This document shows positions 19,033-28,286 of a DNA stretch of 64,000 nt, in pieces. The notes beneath the pieces are model-generated. The model was not told the DNA's origin. It worked only from the letters and a program-made list of their open reading frames with translations, and searched no databases. The stretch's first letter is position 1. Every line of letters starts with the position of its first letter. A program made the position numbers and the translations under genes. Source of the stretch: Clostridiales bacterium (lineage in GTDB: Bacteria; Bacillota; Clostridia; Lachnospirales; Lachnospiraceae); assembly GCA_012839295.1 (NCBI GenBank), contig DUNO01000061.1:62001-126000 (forward strand), written 5' to 3'.

Positions 19033-19080
19033 ATATTTTTTTATTTAACAGTTTCAATATTTTTTTATTTAACAGTTTCA
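19033..19080. repeat. Two exact 24-bp AT-rich repeats upstream of the rpmG promoter
   Basis: Identical 24-mers at 19033-19056 and 19057-19080, each with seven Ts followed by ATTTAACAGTTTCA. The first ends one base before the -35 box, so in the minus-strand sense they form A-tracts in the UP-element position. Confidence 0.85.
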
Positions 19081-19168
19081 AATGCTTTATCTTTAATGAC
19101 GAGCTTTGGTATGCTAAGCATAGCGTTACTCACATTTATTGTCGCTTTAATAAAAATGCACGATAAAA

Positions 19169-19209
19169 AATGATTATCCCTCCACTGTCCAAAGTAACGG
19201 ATAATCATT
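19169..19209 (-). terminator. Terminator of the subtilase gene
   Basis: AATGATTATCC (19169-19179) and GGATAATCATT (19199-19209); on the minus strand the stem is followed by TTTTTATCG. Confidence 0.8.
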
Positions 19210-19319
19210 CTTTATCTCATATTTTGGGCAAGCATAAGTTCTAATCTTATGCTTCCTGTTATGATAATATATCTTTGATGTCTTTATTATAACCTCTCCT
19301 GATTAAATTATAAAGAGGC

Positions 19320-21341
19320 TCAGGCCATATTATTAACTGTGATTAAACACTTTACCGTAAGTCCGCTGGAGGTCCTGGCTGTAATATAAGCCTTCCCGGT
19401 TCTTAAGGCGGTTATCTTCCCGCCCGGGGATACCGTGGCAACCTTTTTATTGGAGCTGACATAGGTTATCACATCAGTGCTTCCGGCCGGTGTTACCGCT
19501 GGCCGCAGGATAAAGGTATCTCCCGACCCCAGCGTCCTGCTCTTATAGTTCAGCTTTATGCCGGTTGCCTTTACAGTCTTGACCACTACTTTTTTTAACG
19601 CCATATTGCCCCGGTTGTCTACCGAAAAGATTGTATACACTCCATCTTTTTTTACTGTAAATTTACCTGTGCCTCCTGAAATTCCAAGTACTGTGGCCGC
19701 ATCAGCCGGGAGGAAGTCTTCTATCGTCCGGGTTCCTTCCATGAATTCTACCCGTTTAAGGCCGCTTTGGCTGTCACTGGCTGTTACCGTGACGGTTCTT
19801 GATTTATAATCAGCAGCTACCGTAAACCTTGCGGAGAGCTTGGGCTTTGTGGTATCCTCCGCCACCCCGTATACCTGTGCCGTCTCATTTCCGGCATAGT
19901 CCGCTGCGTAAAAGGTGTAGACTCCGGCTTTTGCAAAATCCACCCGGTTATTTACTACCGTAGTTCCTGCCGTACCTCTCCCAAAATCCTTAAGCTCCTT
20001 CTCGCCGATCATCCACTTTATTACACGGAGCTTTGAAGAACCTTCATCTGCCGCCTCCAGGGACACTGTTATTTCACCTGCATTATACCCAGTCTTAAAG
20101 GACAGGGTGGGCGGCTGGGTATCCTGGAGCAGGCTGCCCGCCTTTACAACTGCTTTATAAGCGCTCGGGATTCCACCGTATTGTGTAACCTCCTTAAGAC
20201 CCTTGATCTCCTTAAGGTTGTTGATAATGAGCTCCTTCACCTCAGAAGCATATAAATGGTCATTAAAGCTGTACACTAAAGCCGCTACTGCCGAAACCTG
20301 GGGCGCTGCCATGGAGGAACCGCTTGCCGTACCATAGTTTCCGACAATCGTACTGAAAACATCCTGTCCCGGAGCCGCAATATCCACGGAATACCTGCCA
20401 AAATTCGAATACCCGGTCAAATCCCCGTCCGCATCAATGAAGGTTGCCGAGATTAAATTATCCAGCTCCAGGCTGGCCGGGTATAGCGGAGTGCTATCAA
20501 TATCCGTTCCGCTATTTCCTGCTGCTGCCACAAACAGCATGTCGGATTCCTTTATTGCTGCTTCCAGCTCCGGATATACCTGGTTGGTGCCCCAGCTTAT
20601 ATTACAAATATCCGCTCCCATCAGGGTAGCATATTTAATTGCCTTTACCGCGTCTGCCACATCACCGGTACCATCTTTCCCGCCGTTGATTTTTAGAACC
20701 ATGATCTTCACATTTATATTGGAAGCTATTCCTGCAATGCCTATATTATTATTCATCGCTGCCGCTATGACACCGGCCACGTGGGTACCATGGTTGTCAT
20801 TGTCATTGGGATCTGCCAGGTTTTTACGGTATAGGTCGGAATATACATAATGGCAGACCGTATTATCGTTGTTGTAAAAATCCCAGCCATAGATATCATC
20901 AACATACCCGTTATTATCATTGTCTATATTATCACCAGGTATCTCACCCTCATTAACCCACATATGGTCTGCAAGCTCCGGGTGCTGGTAATCTACGCCT
21001 GTATCGATAATTGCTACGATTACTTCTCTTCCGCTCTCCTCCAGCCCTGCCTTCGCCATTTCTTCCCAGGCTTCTGCCACATCCATATCAATGTCCTGTG
21101 TAGCTTCTTTTTCCTGTACGGAGAGCTGTGCCAGCTTCGTATACCTTCCCGGATTATCAATATACCATTGGGTATCGGAATACTGGTCGTTGCTGAAGCC
21201 ATAGCTTGACACTTTACCGCTCTTCTGGGCGTATACTGCCTCTGCCTCCGATGAAAAGCCAAAGAGTGCCACTGCCGCTGCCATCACTAGAAACCGTGCC
21301 GCCATATGCAATTGTCGTGAATTTTTCTTTCGCTTCATCAT
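19320..21341 (-). CDS. Secreted S8 family serine peptidase (subtilase) with C-terminal Big2 domain
   Basis: 673 residues. A positively charged start and a hydrophobic stretch (about residues 13-36) form a Sec signal peptide. The catalytic triad is visible: Asp113 in IIDTGVDYQHPEL, His184 in NDNHGTHVAG and Ser343 in ASGSSMAAP, with oxyanion Asn276 in AAAGNSG. A Ca-binding-like insert (DNIDNDNNGYVDD) follows the Asp block. Residues about 400-590 contain two Ig-like or PKD-type segments, and residues about 592-673 are a Big2 Ig-like domain (ATGIKLNYKSRTLGSGDTF, ITYVSSNKKVATVSPGGKITALRTGKAYITA). It has no LPXTG anchor, so it is probably released or held by the Big2 domain. Likely extracellular protein degradation. 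RBS GGAGG seven bases before the ATG. Confidence 0.93.
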   Translation of the reverse strand: MMKRKKNSRQLHMAARFLVMAAAVALFGFSSEAEAVYAQKSGKVSSYGFSNDQYSDTQWYIDNPGRYTKLAQLSVQEKEATQDIDMDVAEAWEEMAKAGLEESGREVIVAIIDTGVDYQHPELADHMWVNEGEIPGDNIDNDNNGYVDDIYGWDFYNNDNTVCHYVYSDLYRKNLADPNDNDNHGTHVAGVIAAAMNNNIGIAGIASNINVKIMVLKINGGKDGTGDVADAVKAIKYATLMGADICNISWGTNQVYPELEAAIKESDMLFVAAAGNSGTDIDSTPLYPASLELDNLISATFIDADGDLTGYSNFGRYSVDIAAPGQDVFSTIVGNYGTASGSSMAAPQVSAVAALVYSFNDHLYASEVKELIINNLKEIKGLKEVTQYGGIPSAYKAVVKAGSLLQDTQPPTLSFKTGYNAGEITVSLEAADEGSSKLRVIKWMIGEKELKDFGRGTAGTTVVNNRVDFAKAGVYTFYAADYAGNETAQVYGVAEDTTKPKLSARFTVAADYKSRTVTVTASDSQSGLKRVEFMEGTRTIEDFLPADAATVLGISGGTGKFTVKKDGVYTIFSVDNRGNMALKKVVVKTVKATGIKLNYKSRTLGSGDTFILRPAVTPAGSTDVITYVSSNKKVATVSPGGKITALRTGKAYITARTSSGLTVKCLITVNNMA

Positions 21342-21538
21342 TTGGAACCTCCGCTGCTACGCCGTTTACCTTATGTAATTTATGGTAGCCTCCGGTATTG
21401 GCAAATTTGTGGCAATAATATTACGAAATAAAAAAACTTTATTACTGACATATTACAGAAAGCAAGATCATCAGCTTTTCATAACCCATATTACATAGAA
21501 CCCCAAAATTTGGTGGTGCATTTTTTGTCAGAATATGT

Positions 21539-21635
21539 TATAATGAATCGTAGCTATTCAAAGGCCCTAGGGTACCTCTGAAAACTACAATAACCTTTCA
21601 GGCACACGCCAACAAGGCGTCTGCATTACAGACAA
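21539..21635 (+). promoter_or_regulatory. Extended -10 promoter and structured leader of the AraC gene
   Basis: TGTTATAAT (21536-21544) is a good extended -10 without a clear -35. The leader then holds two small overlapping hairpins, ACGCC-AACAA-GGCGT and GTCTG-CATTA-CAGAC, just before the GGAGGTTGCT ribosome binding site. They share bases and so would exclude each other. Confidence 0.5.
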
Positions 21636-21647
21636 ATGGAGGTTGCT

Positions 21648-22916
21648 ATGATGAACCCGAATGACATTCAGAAAATTTCTTTAGAACAACGGGATTTCTG
21701 GGATAGCCTGCAGTTGGATATCCTTGCCTCTAACCAGGGCGTTACGGCAGAGCTTTTTCAGGCTTTCATCGAAAGAAATCTCATTTTTTCCCTAATATCC
21801 CGCGGAGCTTCCGTAATTGAAATGTCTGCCCTCCAGAGATTGTTCCATTCGAAGGATTACGGTTATCTCGTTCTTTTTGAACTGGCTGAGCCAAAGAAAA
21901 CGGGTCTTGGGAATTTTATAATTGACGAATTTGAGTTGCATTATTTCATAAAGGAGCATCTGCCGGACTATGACTGCTTTCTTAGTCCATTCTTGAATAA
22001 CCGGATCGCCGTCCTGGTCAGCTTGGACGCTTCCATGTCCGAGGACTTGCACAGGGAGCATGGCCTGTCTCTTTGCCATGGGCTGATTCCATTAACTGAA
22101 GCCCATTTCCATGTAAAGGTGACAGCTGGAATCGGCAGCATCTACCACCTGCCTTCCGTTCATTCTTCCTACGCCAGTGCTCTTGCCTGCCTGCCCTACA
22201 GCAACTTTGACCCTGTCATTTTTTATGCTGATCTTAAAAACTACGACCCAAATCTCCAATTTGATTATCTGGTTACCCAAAAACGCTTGATGGAAGCCCT
22301 CCAGCTGCGTAAAACCCGGGCCTACAATTATTTTAGCATCTTAATCGACTATATCCGCCCCATGAATGATGTTATGAAACGCAATAAGATTCTGGAGCTC
22401 TTGGTCCTGGTAAACAATGCCATGGATACAGATAACCAGGAGGGTGCCAGATCCTTTGATTATATGGATATTTCCAGGAAGCTTATGGACTTTTCCGGGG
22501 AGCAGTTAATTGATTATGCCTACCAGACCTTTGTATTCCTGTCCAGCTATACCAGACCCCAGAACTCCATCGACTACTCCAACCATATCGTGAAGGCTAC
22601 CCGTGAATACCTGGAAAGCCATTATGCGGATGATATCTCCTTAGAAGCCATGGCTGAGCATGTAAATATCAGCCCGCAGTATTTTAGCAAGCTGATCAAG
22701 AAGACGACGGGCTTTAATTTCATCGACTGGCTCTCCATGCTGCGGGTAAAAAAGGCAAAGGAGCTGTTGACGAATTCCAGCCTGACGGTAAAGGAAGTTT
22801 GCTTTATGGTGGGATATAAGGATCCGAACTATTTCAGCAGGATATTTAAAAAAAGAATCGGCCTAACACCCAGTGAGTATGTTAAGGCCAATTCATTTCT
22901 CAACAATAAGAATTAA
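21648..22916 (+). CDS. AraC family transcriptional regulator
   Basis: 422 residues from ATG 21648, chosen because GGAGGTTGCT lies directly before it. The C-terminal 100 residues hold the double HTH: DDISLEAMAEHVNISPQYFSKLIKKTTGFNFIDWLSMLRVKKAKELL and SLTVKEVCFMVGYKDPNYFSRIFKKRIGLTPSEYVK. The middle (VTAGIGSIYHLPSVHSSYASALACLPY) resembles the degenerate GGDEF-like module of YesN/PucR-type regulators. There is no receiver domain, so it is not a response regulator. Its 3' end overlaps the convergent FliD-like gene by 17 nt. Regulon unknown. Confidence 0.9.
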   Translation: MMNPNDIQKISLEQRDFWDSLQLDILASNQGVTAELFQAFIERNLIFSLISRGASVIEMSALQRLFHSKDYGYLVLFELAEPKKTGLGNFIIDEFELHYFIKEHLPDYDCFLSPFLNNRIAVLVSLDASMSEDLHREHGLSLCHGLIPLTEAHFHVKVTAGIGSIYHLPSVHSSYASALACLPYSNFDPVIFYADLKNYDPNLQFDYLVTQKRLMEALQLRKTRAYNYFSILIDYIRPMNDVMKRNKILELLVLVNNAMDTDNQEGARSFDYMDISRKLMDFSGEQLIDYAYQTFVFLSSYTRPQNSIDYSNHIVKATREYLESHYADDISLEAMAEHVNISPQYFSKLIKKTTGFNFIDWLSMLRVKKAKELLTNSSLTVKEVCFMVGYKDPNYFSRIFKKRIGLTPSEYVKANSFLNNKN

Positions 22917-24177
22917 ATAATAATCCACTGTACATGGAGGTTACATACGGATTACGAAATCCGGCTTTACTGTTATCCGGATAGGTAACAATAGTTTTTT
23001 CTATGTATTCCAACGGATTTATTGCAATCGCCTCCGCTTTGTCAAGGAGCCTTGCAACAAATCCGTTTTCCCTTGTGAACAGGCTCTCCATGCCACCATC
23101 CCTGGCGGCCTGTGTTGCCAATGGTTCTTCCAGGAAAAGGCGTCCATCCTCTGCTGCCTTAATTCCACAGGCAGAAAGCTCTTCCCCATACAGCTCCTCC
23201 AGGGTCTGCAGCTCCTTGATCAGCTTTGCCGCTTTATAGCTCTCCTTATTATCCAGGATGCGATCCCTGGCAAGCCGGATTAAGTCGTTGTAGGAATCCA
23301 GCACCTCTCCCACCGCACCCAATATTCTCTCACTATCCGGGACTATCTTCAGGGTAACAGTCTGCCCGCCGCCGGAATATAGGTTAATGCGCAGGCTATT
23401 CTCTAAGGTAAAGGAATTCGTAGCCGTCTGCTTGCTTACACCATTCAGTTCAAACCGGGCAAGAGCCGGAGCCTGCTCCATCCTGTCCATGCCGAAAAAA
23501 TCTGCGATGCCTGTCGGGTAGGTATCCAAATCCTCGAAAGAGAAGCCCTTCTCCCCAAATCTGCTTGACAGCTCGGAAGTAATCACAAGACGGCTGTAAT
23601 CCTTCTTGCTCCCCTGCTCTACTGAGGCATGGATTCCTGGAATGGAGTTATTCAGAAAAGCTGCGAAGCCTTCCAGGGTTTCCTCGTTTTCCCTTCTATT
23701 CTCATTTACATAAGTTAAGGAATAGGTCTCATTACCGATATTTGCTTTAAACCTATACCTTCCCTCCGGCAAACCCCTGGAGGTCAGGGATAAATCCCTG
23801 CCCTTATTCACCTGTACCCCGGCCAGGGAATTTATTTTAAACTGGATCACCTGGGGTAGCGCATCCGTATTTTCACTGAGCAGCTGTGCTGACAGCACCT
23901 GTTCATTGCTGACGGACACCGCTTTACTCTGAAAACCGGAAAACTCCGGATCTGACATGTCATTTATTTTTGCCTTCAATGCCAGGGCACCTTCCTTGAC
24001 ACCTATGGTATATATTTGGTTATCCCTCGACAGGTTAACCTTATAGAGGGGCGACCGTTTACTAAGGTCTATAATTTCATCATAGACCCTTCTCAGTTCA
24101 CTTTTCCTGCCAACAAGATATCTTGCACTTCTTTTTACAGGCAGGCTTTCCAACATATAATTATAGGCCTGTATCAT
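22900..24177 (-). CDS. FliD-like (flagellar cap-related) protein outside a flagellar locus
   Basis: 425 residues from ATG 24177 (GGAAGGGGG upstream). Similarities to FliD: ETLEGFAAFLNNSIPGIHASVEQGSKKDYSRLVITSE matches the FliD D2/D3 pattern (a ...IN...GV.A... run followed by RLVLTS), and VLDSYNDLIRLARDRILDN matches the C-terminal helical segment. It lacks the long N- and C-terminal coiled coils and the SLL..V..I start typical of a true cap protein, and it ends PYVTSMYSGLLFNSYC. No flagellin, FliS or other flagellar gene is near. It could be a filament- or spore-related structural protein; function unknown. Confidence 0.6.
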   Translation of the reverse strand: MIQAYNYMLESLPVKRSARYLVGRKSELRRVYDEIIDLSKRSPLYKVNLSRDNQIYTIGVKEGALALKAKINDMSDPEFSGFQSKAVSVSNEQVLSAQLLSENTDALPQVIQFKINSLAGVQVNKGRDLSLTSRGLPEGRYRFKANIGNETYSLTYVNENRRENEETLEGFAAFLNNSIPGIHASVEQGSKKDYSRLVITSELSSRFGEKGFSFEDLDTYPTGIADFFGMDRMEQAPALARFELNGVSKQTATNSFTLENSLRINLYSGGGQTVTLKIVPDSERILGAVGEVLDSYNDLIRLARDRILDNKESYKAAKLIKELQTLEELYGEELSACGIKAAEDGRLFLEEPLATQAARDGGMESLFTRENGFVARLLDKAEAIAINPLEYIEKTIVTYPDNSKAGFRNPYVTSMYSGLLFNSYC

Positions 24178-24379
24178 GAAGGGTCCCCCTTCCATAGAAT
24201 TATGCATCCCATCATCCGTGATTTTTTATTCTGTCAGTTTCTTTTACAGCCTCCCAAGGTTATCCTGATTTACTTACTGGATTTACTTATTGGATTTTCT
24301 TATAATCGTCTTTACATAATACTTAATTCTATTTTAATGGATGAAACAGGAATATTCAAGCACAACTCCGGCTTTGGAC

Positions 24380-25252
24380 TTAGGACATTGGTTGGATTTT
24401 AATGACCTTAACCGGGCATACAGCTGCACATTTGCCACAGTTGGTGCATTTTCCGTAGTCAATGAAAGCCAGGTTATTTTCTACGTGGATGGCATCATCC
24501 CCGCAGGCCTTGACGCAGAGCTTACAGCCGATACAGCCGGCAGTGCAGGCTGCCTTGACGTCCTTTCCCTTCTCAGGTGAGCTGCAACCGACCAGGTGTC
24601 TTGCACTGTAAGGCACCATCTCAATCAGGTTGTTCGGACACTGGAGGGTACAGCTGCTGCAGCCCGTACATTTTTCCTTATCCACATAGGCAATGCCATC
24701 CACGATATGGATTGCATCAAAGGCACAGGCCCTGACACAGGAGCCAAAGCCCATACAGCCATAGCTGCACTTTTTATTTCCTTTACCGGGTATGAGCGCT
24801 ACCTTGTTGCAATCGGGAACGCCGTAATACTCATATTTTACCTGGGTTTTGTCACAGGTACCGACACATTTTACGAATGCAACCTTTTTCTCCGTCTCTT
24901 CCAGGGCGATTCCCATGATTTCCGCTATCTTTGCATGGTCTTTCTTGCCTGCAACGGGACAGGCATTTGCCGGTGCCTGGCCTTCGGCAATGGCATGAGC
25001 CAGACCGTCACAGCCCGGATACCCGCAGCCGCCGCAATTTGCCCCCGGCAGGTTCTCCCTGACCATAAGCTCCCTTTCATCTACCTTGACTTCAAAGGTC
25101 TTTGCCGCAAAGCCCAGAAATAATCCAATGAACAGCCCAACTCCCGCTACAATTGCCGTTGCTACAGCAACTCCACTGGCACTGACTGCTGCAACCGGAC
25201 TGGCCAGATTAGCAAGGAAGCTATTCGCTGACATAATCTCCAAAAACAACAT
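24380..25252 (-). CDS. rnfB: Rnf complex subunit RnfB
   Basis: 290 residues; electron entry subunit of the ferredoxin:NAD+ oxidoreductase. One N-terminal membrane helix (about residues 20-45), then the CGGCGYPGC...C cluster domain and a run of ferredoxin motifs (KCTGCSSCTLQCP, GCIGCKLCVKACG, KCTNCGKCAAVCP), enough for several [4Fe-4S] clusters. GGAGG ribosome binding site follows the rnfA stop. Last gene of rnfCDGEAB, the order seen in Clostridia and Acetobacterium. Confidence 0.96.
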   Translation of the reverse strand: MLFLEIMSANSFLANLASPVAAVSASGVAVATAIVAGVGLFIGLFLGFAAKTFEVKVDERELMVRENLPGANCGGCGYPGCDGLAHAIAEGQAPANACPVAGKKDHAKIAEIMGIALEETEKKVAFVKCVGTCDKTQVKYEYYGVPDCNKVALIPGKGNKKCSYGCMGFGSCVRACAFDAIHIVDGIAYVDKEKCTGCSSCTLQCPNNLIEMVPYSARHLVGCSSPEKGKDVKAACTAGCIGCKLCVKACGDDAIHVENNLAFIDYGKCTNCGKCAAVCPVKVIKIQPMS

Positions 25253-25263
25253 ATACTACCTCC

Positions 25264-25842
25264 TTATAAGCTTAGTCCGGCAAACCCAAAGAAGGCAATT
25301 GCCATGAGACTGGCCGTAACCAGCACAATCGGGGAGCCTTGGAAGGCCTTTGGAACGTCATTAAATTCAATACGTTCCCGGATACCGGCCATGATGATAA
25401 TCGCAATGGTAAAGCCTGTGGCCGTACCAAAGCCGTTGATGACACTGGGCAGTAATCCGTACTCCTTCGTAATGTTGATCAGTGCCACACCGAGCACCGC
25501 ACAGTTGGTCGTAATTAAGGGCAGGTATACGCCTAGGGCATTATAAAGGGAACGGCTATATTTCTTTAGGATCAGCTCCACGAATTGGACCAGACATGCA
25601 ATCACCAGGATGAAAACAATGGTCTGGAGATATCCCATTCCAAAACGTACCAGTATCTGTTCATAAATGATACTGCATAACGCAGAGGCAACCGTAATAA
25701 CAAAAATTACTGCTGCTCCCATGCCTGCCGCAGTGTTGGTCCTTTTGGAAACGCCAAGGAATGGACATAAGCCAAGGAACTGACTTAGGACTACGTTATT
25801 TACAAGGGCCGAACCGACAATGATCATAATAAGCTCTTTCAT
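25264..25842 (-). CDS. rnfA: Rnf complex subunit RnfA
   Basis: 192 residues with six transmembrane helices and the family signatures NNVVLSQFLGLCPFLGVSK near the start and PLITTNCAVLGVAL in the middle. The conserved cysteines (LGLCPF and TTNCAVLG) bind the membrane iron-sulfur cluster shared with RnfE. Co-transcribed between rnfE and rnfB. Confidence 0.97.
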   Translation of the reverse strand: MKELIMIIVGSALVNNVVLSQFLGLCPFLGVSKRTNTAAGMGAAVIFVITVASALCSIIYEQILVRFGMGYLQTIVFILVIACLVQFVELILKKYSRSLYNALGVYLPLITTNCAVLGVALINITKEYGLLPSVINGFGTATGFTIAIIIMAGIRERIEFNDVPKAFQGSPIVLVTASLMAIAFFGFAGLSL

Positions 25843-25857
25843 CTAAATCACTCCTCC

Positions 25858-26616
25858 TTATTTGTTATTTTCTTTATCAGAAGCTGTTTTTGCAGTTGTA
25901 TCCTCCTGCGCTGTCCCCTTCTCCCTGGAGGAGATCAGCTCCCGGTTCTCCGCACTGGTGCTTCCTCCGCAATGGGCACAGTCTCCGCTACAGCCGATGT
26001 TGCTGCCGCCGGAACCGTTGGTTGCGGAAGGCAGCTTTAATTTGTTTTGGACCGCCGTTAATAAGGCCATTGCAAGCAGCGCACCCGGCGCAAGGATGAA
26101 CATGGTAACCGGCTCAAAGGAAGCCGGAGTTATCTTAAACCCAAAGATTGTTCCCGCACCCAGGATCTCCCGGAAGGAACCGATAATAGTCAAGGCTATG
26201 GTAAAGCCAAGTCCCATGCCAATGCCGTCCAATAAGGATAACCCAACGGAACTCTTGGCAGCATAAGCCTCTGCACGGGCCATTATAATACAGTTTACAA
26301 CAATCAAGGGAATGTAGATGCCAAGCAGTTCATTTACAATGGGAAGATAAGCCTCCAGCAGCAGCTGGACAATGGTAACCAGGGAGGCAATCACTACGAT
26401 ATAGGCGGGAATACGAACCTTATCCGGTATGGCCTTGCGCAGTGCTGCGATCAAAAAATTGGATGCAGCCAGTACTGCCGTCGTCGTAAGCCCCATATAG
26501 AGGCCGTTGTTACCGGAGGTCGTGACCGCCAAAGTAGGACACATACCCAGCATCATGATAAAGGTGGGGTTTTCTTTAATAATACCGTTATAGATACGTT
26601 CCATATATTTATTCAT
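25858..26616 (-). CDS. rnfE: Rnf complex subunit RnfE with Cys-rich C-terminal extension
   Basis: 252 residues. Residues 1-195 are the canonical six-helix RnfE (NPTFIMMLGMCPTLAVTTSGNNGL, PLIVVNCIIMARAEAYA with the cluster cysteines). Residues about 200-252 are a hydrophilic extension containing CSGDCAHCGG and a low-complexity charged end. The start is a clean ATG overlapping the rnfG stop. The extension may bind a metal on the cytoplasmic face. Confidence 0.95.
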   Translation of the reverse strand: MNKYMERIYNGIIKENPTFIMMLGMCPTLAVTTSGNNGLYMGLTTTAVLAASNFLIAALRKAIPDKVRIPAYIVVIASLVTIVQLLLEAYLPIVNELLGIYIPLIVVNCIIMARAEAYAAKSSVGLSLLDGIGMGLGFTIALTIIGSFREILGAGTIFGFKITPASFEPVTMFILAPGALLAMALLTAVQNKLKLPSATNGSGGSNIGCSGDCAHCGGSTSAENRELISSREKGTAQEDTTAKTASDKENNK

Positions 26617-27248
26617 TACCTGCCACCTCCAAATTCTTCGCTATATTCCGTCACAAAGCTGATGCCCGCATTAACCGCGTTCGCCACGGCCCTGGAGGTT
26701 ATGGTCGCTCCGCTGATTGCGTCAATCTGATCCTCCGAAGCTGCACCCGTCTTTGTTACGTTGAATTTCCTGACATCCTTATTAAGAAATTGCCCTATGA
26801 ACGCCGGATCTGCCGCCTTCATACCAAGACCGGCGGTTTCCGTCAGGGAGGTAAATGCAATCCCTTGGATGACCCCGGCTTTGGAATAGCCAAATACCAG
26901 GCTTAAGGAATCATCATAGCTCTGCTTCGTTGTAATCGAGACATTATAGCCCAGGAGCTCTCCTTCGCTATTAAGGGCTTTGCTGACCTCATCAATTGTT
27001 ATTCCCTCGTAATCCCCATCCAGCGTGCCAAGCTCCAGGCCGGAGACCTTGGCCATAAGCCCTTCATCCGTCTCAAAGCTGTCTGCCGTTACAAAGACGG
27101 CCTGATTCGCTTTTTGCAGCTTGAGAGCCTTTTGTTCCGCAATCGGAGCCTTCGTAATCTCAAACACGAAGCTAAGGGCAAGGCCGGAGATTAGTGTGAT
27201 TAAAAACAGCATAATTGCATCCTTGATCAAGGAATCCTTACTTTTCAC
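26616..27248 (-). CDS. rnfG: Rnf complex subunit RnfG (covalent FMN)
   Basis: About 210 residues from a GTG at 27248. I chose it because GGAGCG lies about 10 nt upstream and it overlaps the rnfD stop by 11 nt; earlier in-frame starts lie deep in rnfD. One N-terminal membrane helix (IMLFLITLISGLALSFVFEI) and the flavinylation motif SGATITS near residue 180, whose Thr carries FMN. Transfers electrons from RnfB toward RnfD/RnfC. Confidence 0.94.
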   Translation of the reverse strand: MKSKDSLIKDAIMLFLITLISGLALSFVFEITKAPIAEQKALKLQKANQAVFVTADSFETDEGLMAKVSGLELGTLDGDYEGITIDEVSKALNSEGELLGYNVSITTKQSYDDSLSLVFGYSKAGVIQGIAFTSLTETAGLGMKAADPAFIGQFLNKDVRKFNVTKTGAASEDQIDAISGATITSRAVANAVNAGISFVTEYSEEFGGGR

Positions 27249-28236
27249 TGACAACACGCTCCTTTCCAAAGGATCTTTGACGCGTTGCCTTGTCAATCAG
27301 AGGCACCAGCAGATTGCAGAATATAATTGCGTAGGAAACGCCTTCAGCCGTACCGCTAAGTAAGCGGAACAGCCCTGTGAGCAACCCGCAGCAGATACCA
27401 AAGATTATCTGGCCGGAGGCAGTAATCGGGCTGGTCACATAATCCGTTGCCATGAAAAAGGCACCAAGTAAAAGGCCGCCCCCTAAAACATGGGCCAGCA
27501 TATAGGTGGTGTCAAAGCCCTGGCCGCCAAAAATCATTACAAATACAGCTACCGTTATAATATAAGCCAATGGAATTCTTAAAGAAATTACTTTACGTAC
27601 CACAAGATAAGCAGCTCCGATTAAAATTGCGATTGCGCTTGTCTCACCAATGGTTCCGCCGGTCTGTCCAATAAACATTTTCAACAGATCAACAGCTTCA
27701 CCGGCTTTCAGCGCCGCCAGCGGAGTTGCACCAGAGATACCATCAATCGCTACCGATCCTTTTTGTATGTAGTCCGCGGTCTGGGTCACCTTCCCAACTG
27801 CAAAGTCAGTCATCCTTACGGGAAAGCTGATGAGCAGGAATGCACGGGCCGCAAGGGCCGGATTCATAAAATTCTGGCCAATACCCCCAAAAAGCATTTT
27901 CACGATCAGGATAGCAAATATACCGCCAAGGGCTGCCATCCATAACGGAAGGCTTGCCGGTACATTAAAGGCCAGCAAAATCCCCGTAACAACCGCACTA
28001 TAATCACCTACTGTGGACGGCTTTTTCATCATCCTGCAGAAAAAATATTCTGTTAACACACATGCAAGAACAGTTACTGCCATTACCATTAATGCATGGA
28101 TACCGAAATTAAATATTCCAAATAATCCAGCCGGAAGCAATGCTATCATTACATCCCGCATGATACCCTTTGTCGTTACTGTGCTCCGGTTATGCGGAGC
28201 TGCCGACACATGAAACAAATCGCTCAAAACTGACAC
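27238..28236 (-). CDS. rnfD: Rnf complex subunit RnfD (covalent FMN)
   Basis: 332 residues, mostly membrane helices. The flavinylation motif SGATPLAALK lies at about residues 168-177, and GGIGQNFMNPALAARAFLLISFP is the family signature shared with NqrB. It probably forms the ion-translocating channel (Na+ or H+; the sequence alone does not decide). Confidence 0.96.
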   Translation of the reverse strand: MSVLSDLFHVSAAPHNRSTVTTKGIMRDVMIALLPAGLFGIFNFGIHALMVMAVTVLACVLTEYFFCRMMKKPSTVGDYSAVVTGILLAFNVPASLPLWMAALGGIFAILIVKMLFGGIGQNFMNPALAARAFLLISFPVRMTDFAVGKVTQTADYIQKGSVAIDGISGATPLAALKAGEAVDLLKMFIGQTGGTIGETSAIAILIGAAYLVVRKVISLRIPLAYIITVAVFVMIFGGQGFDTTYMLAHVLGGGLLLGAFFMATDYVTSPITASGQIIFGICCGLLTGLFRLLSGTAEGVSYAIIFCNLLVPLIDKATRQRSFGKERVVSEK

Positions 28237-28286
28237 CTCTTTCTGAATTTATAGTGTGAATCGCCTTGCACAAAGCCTGCGAGCCA

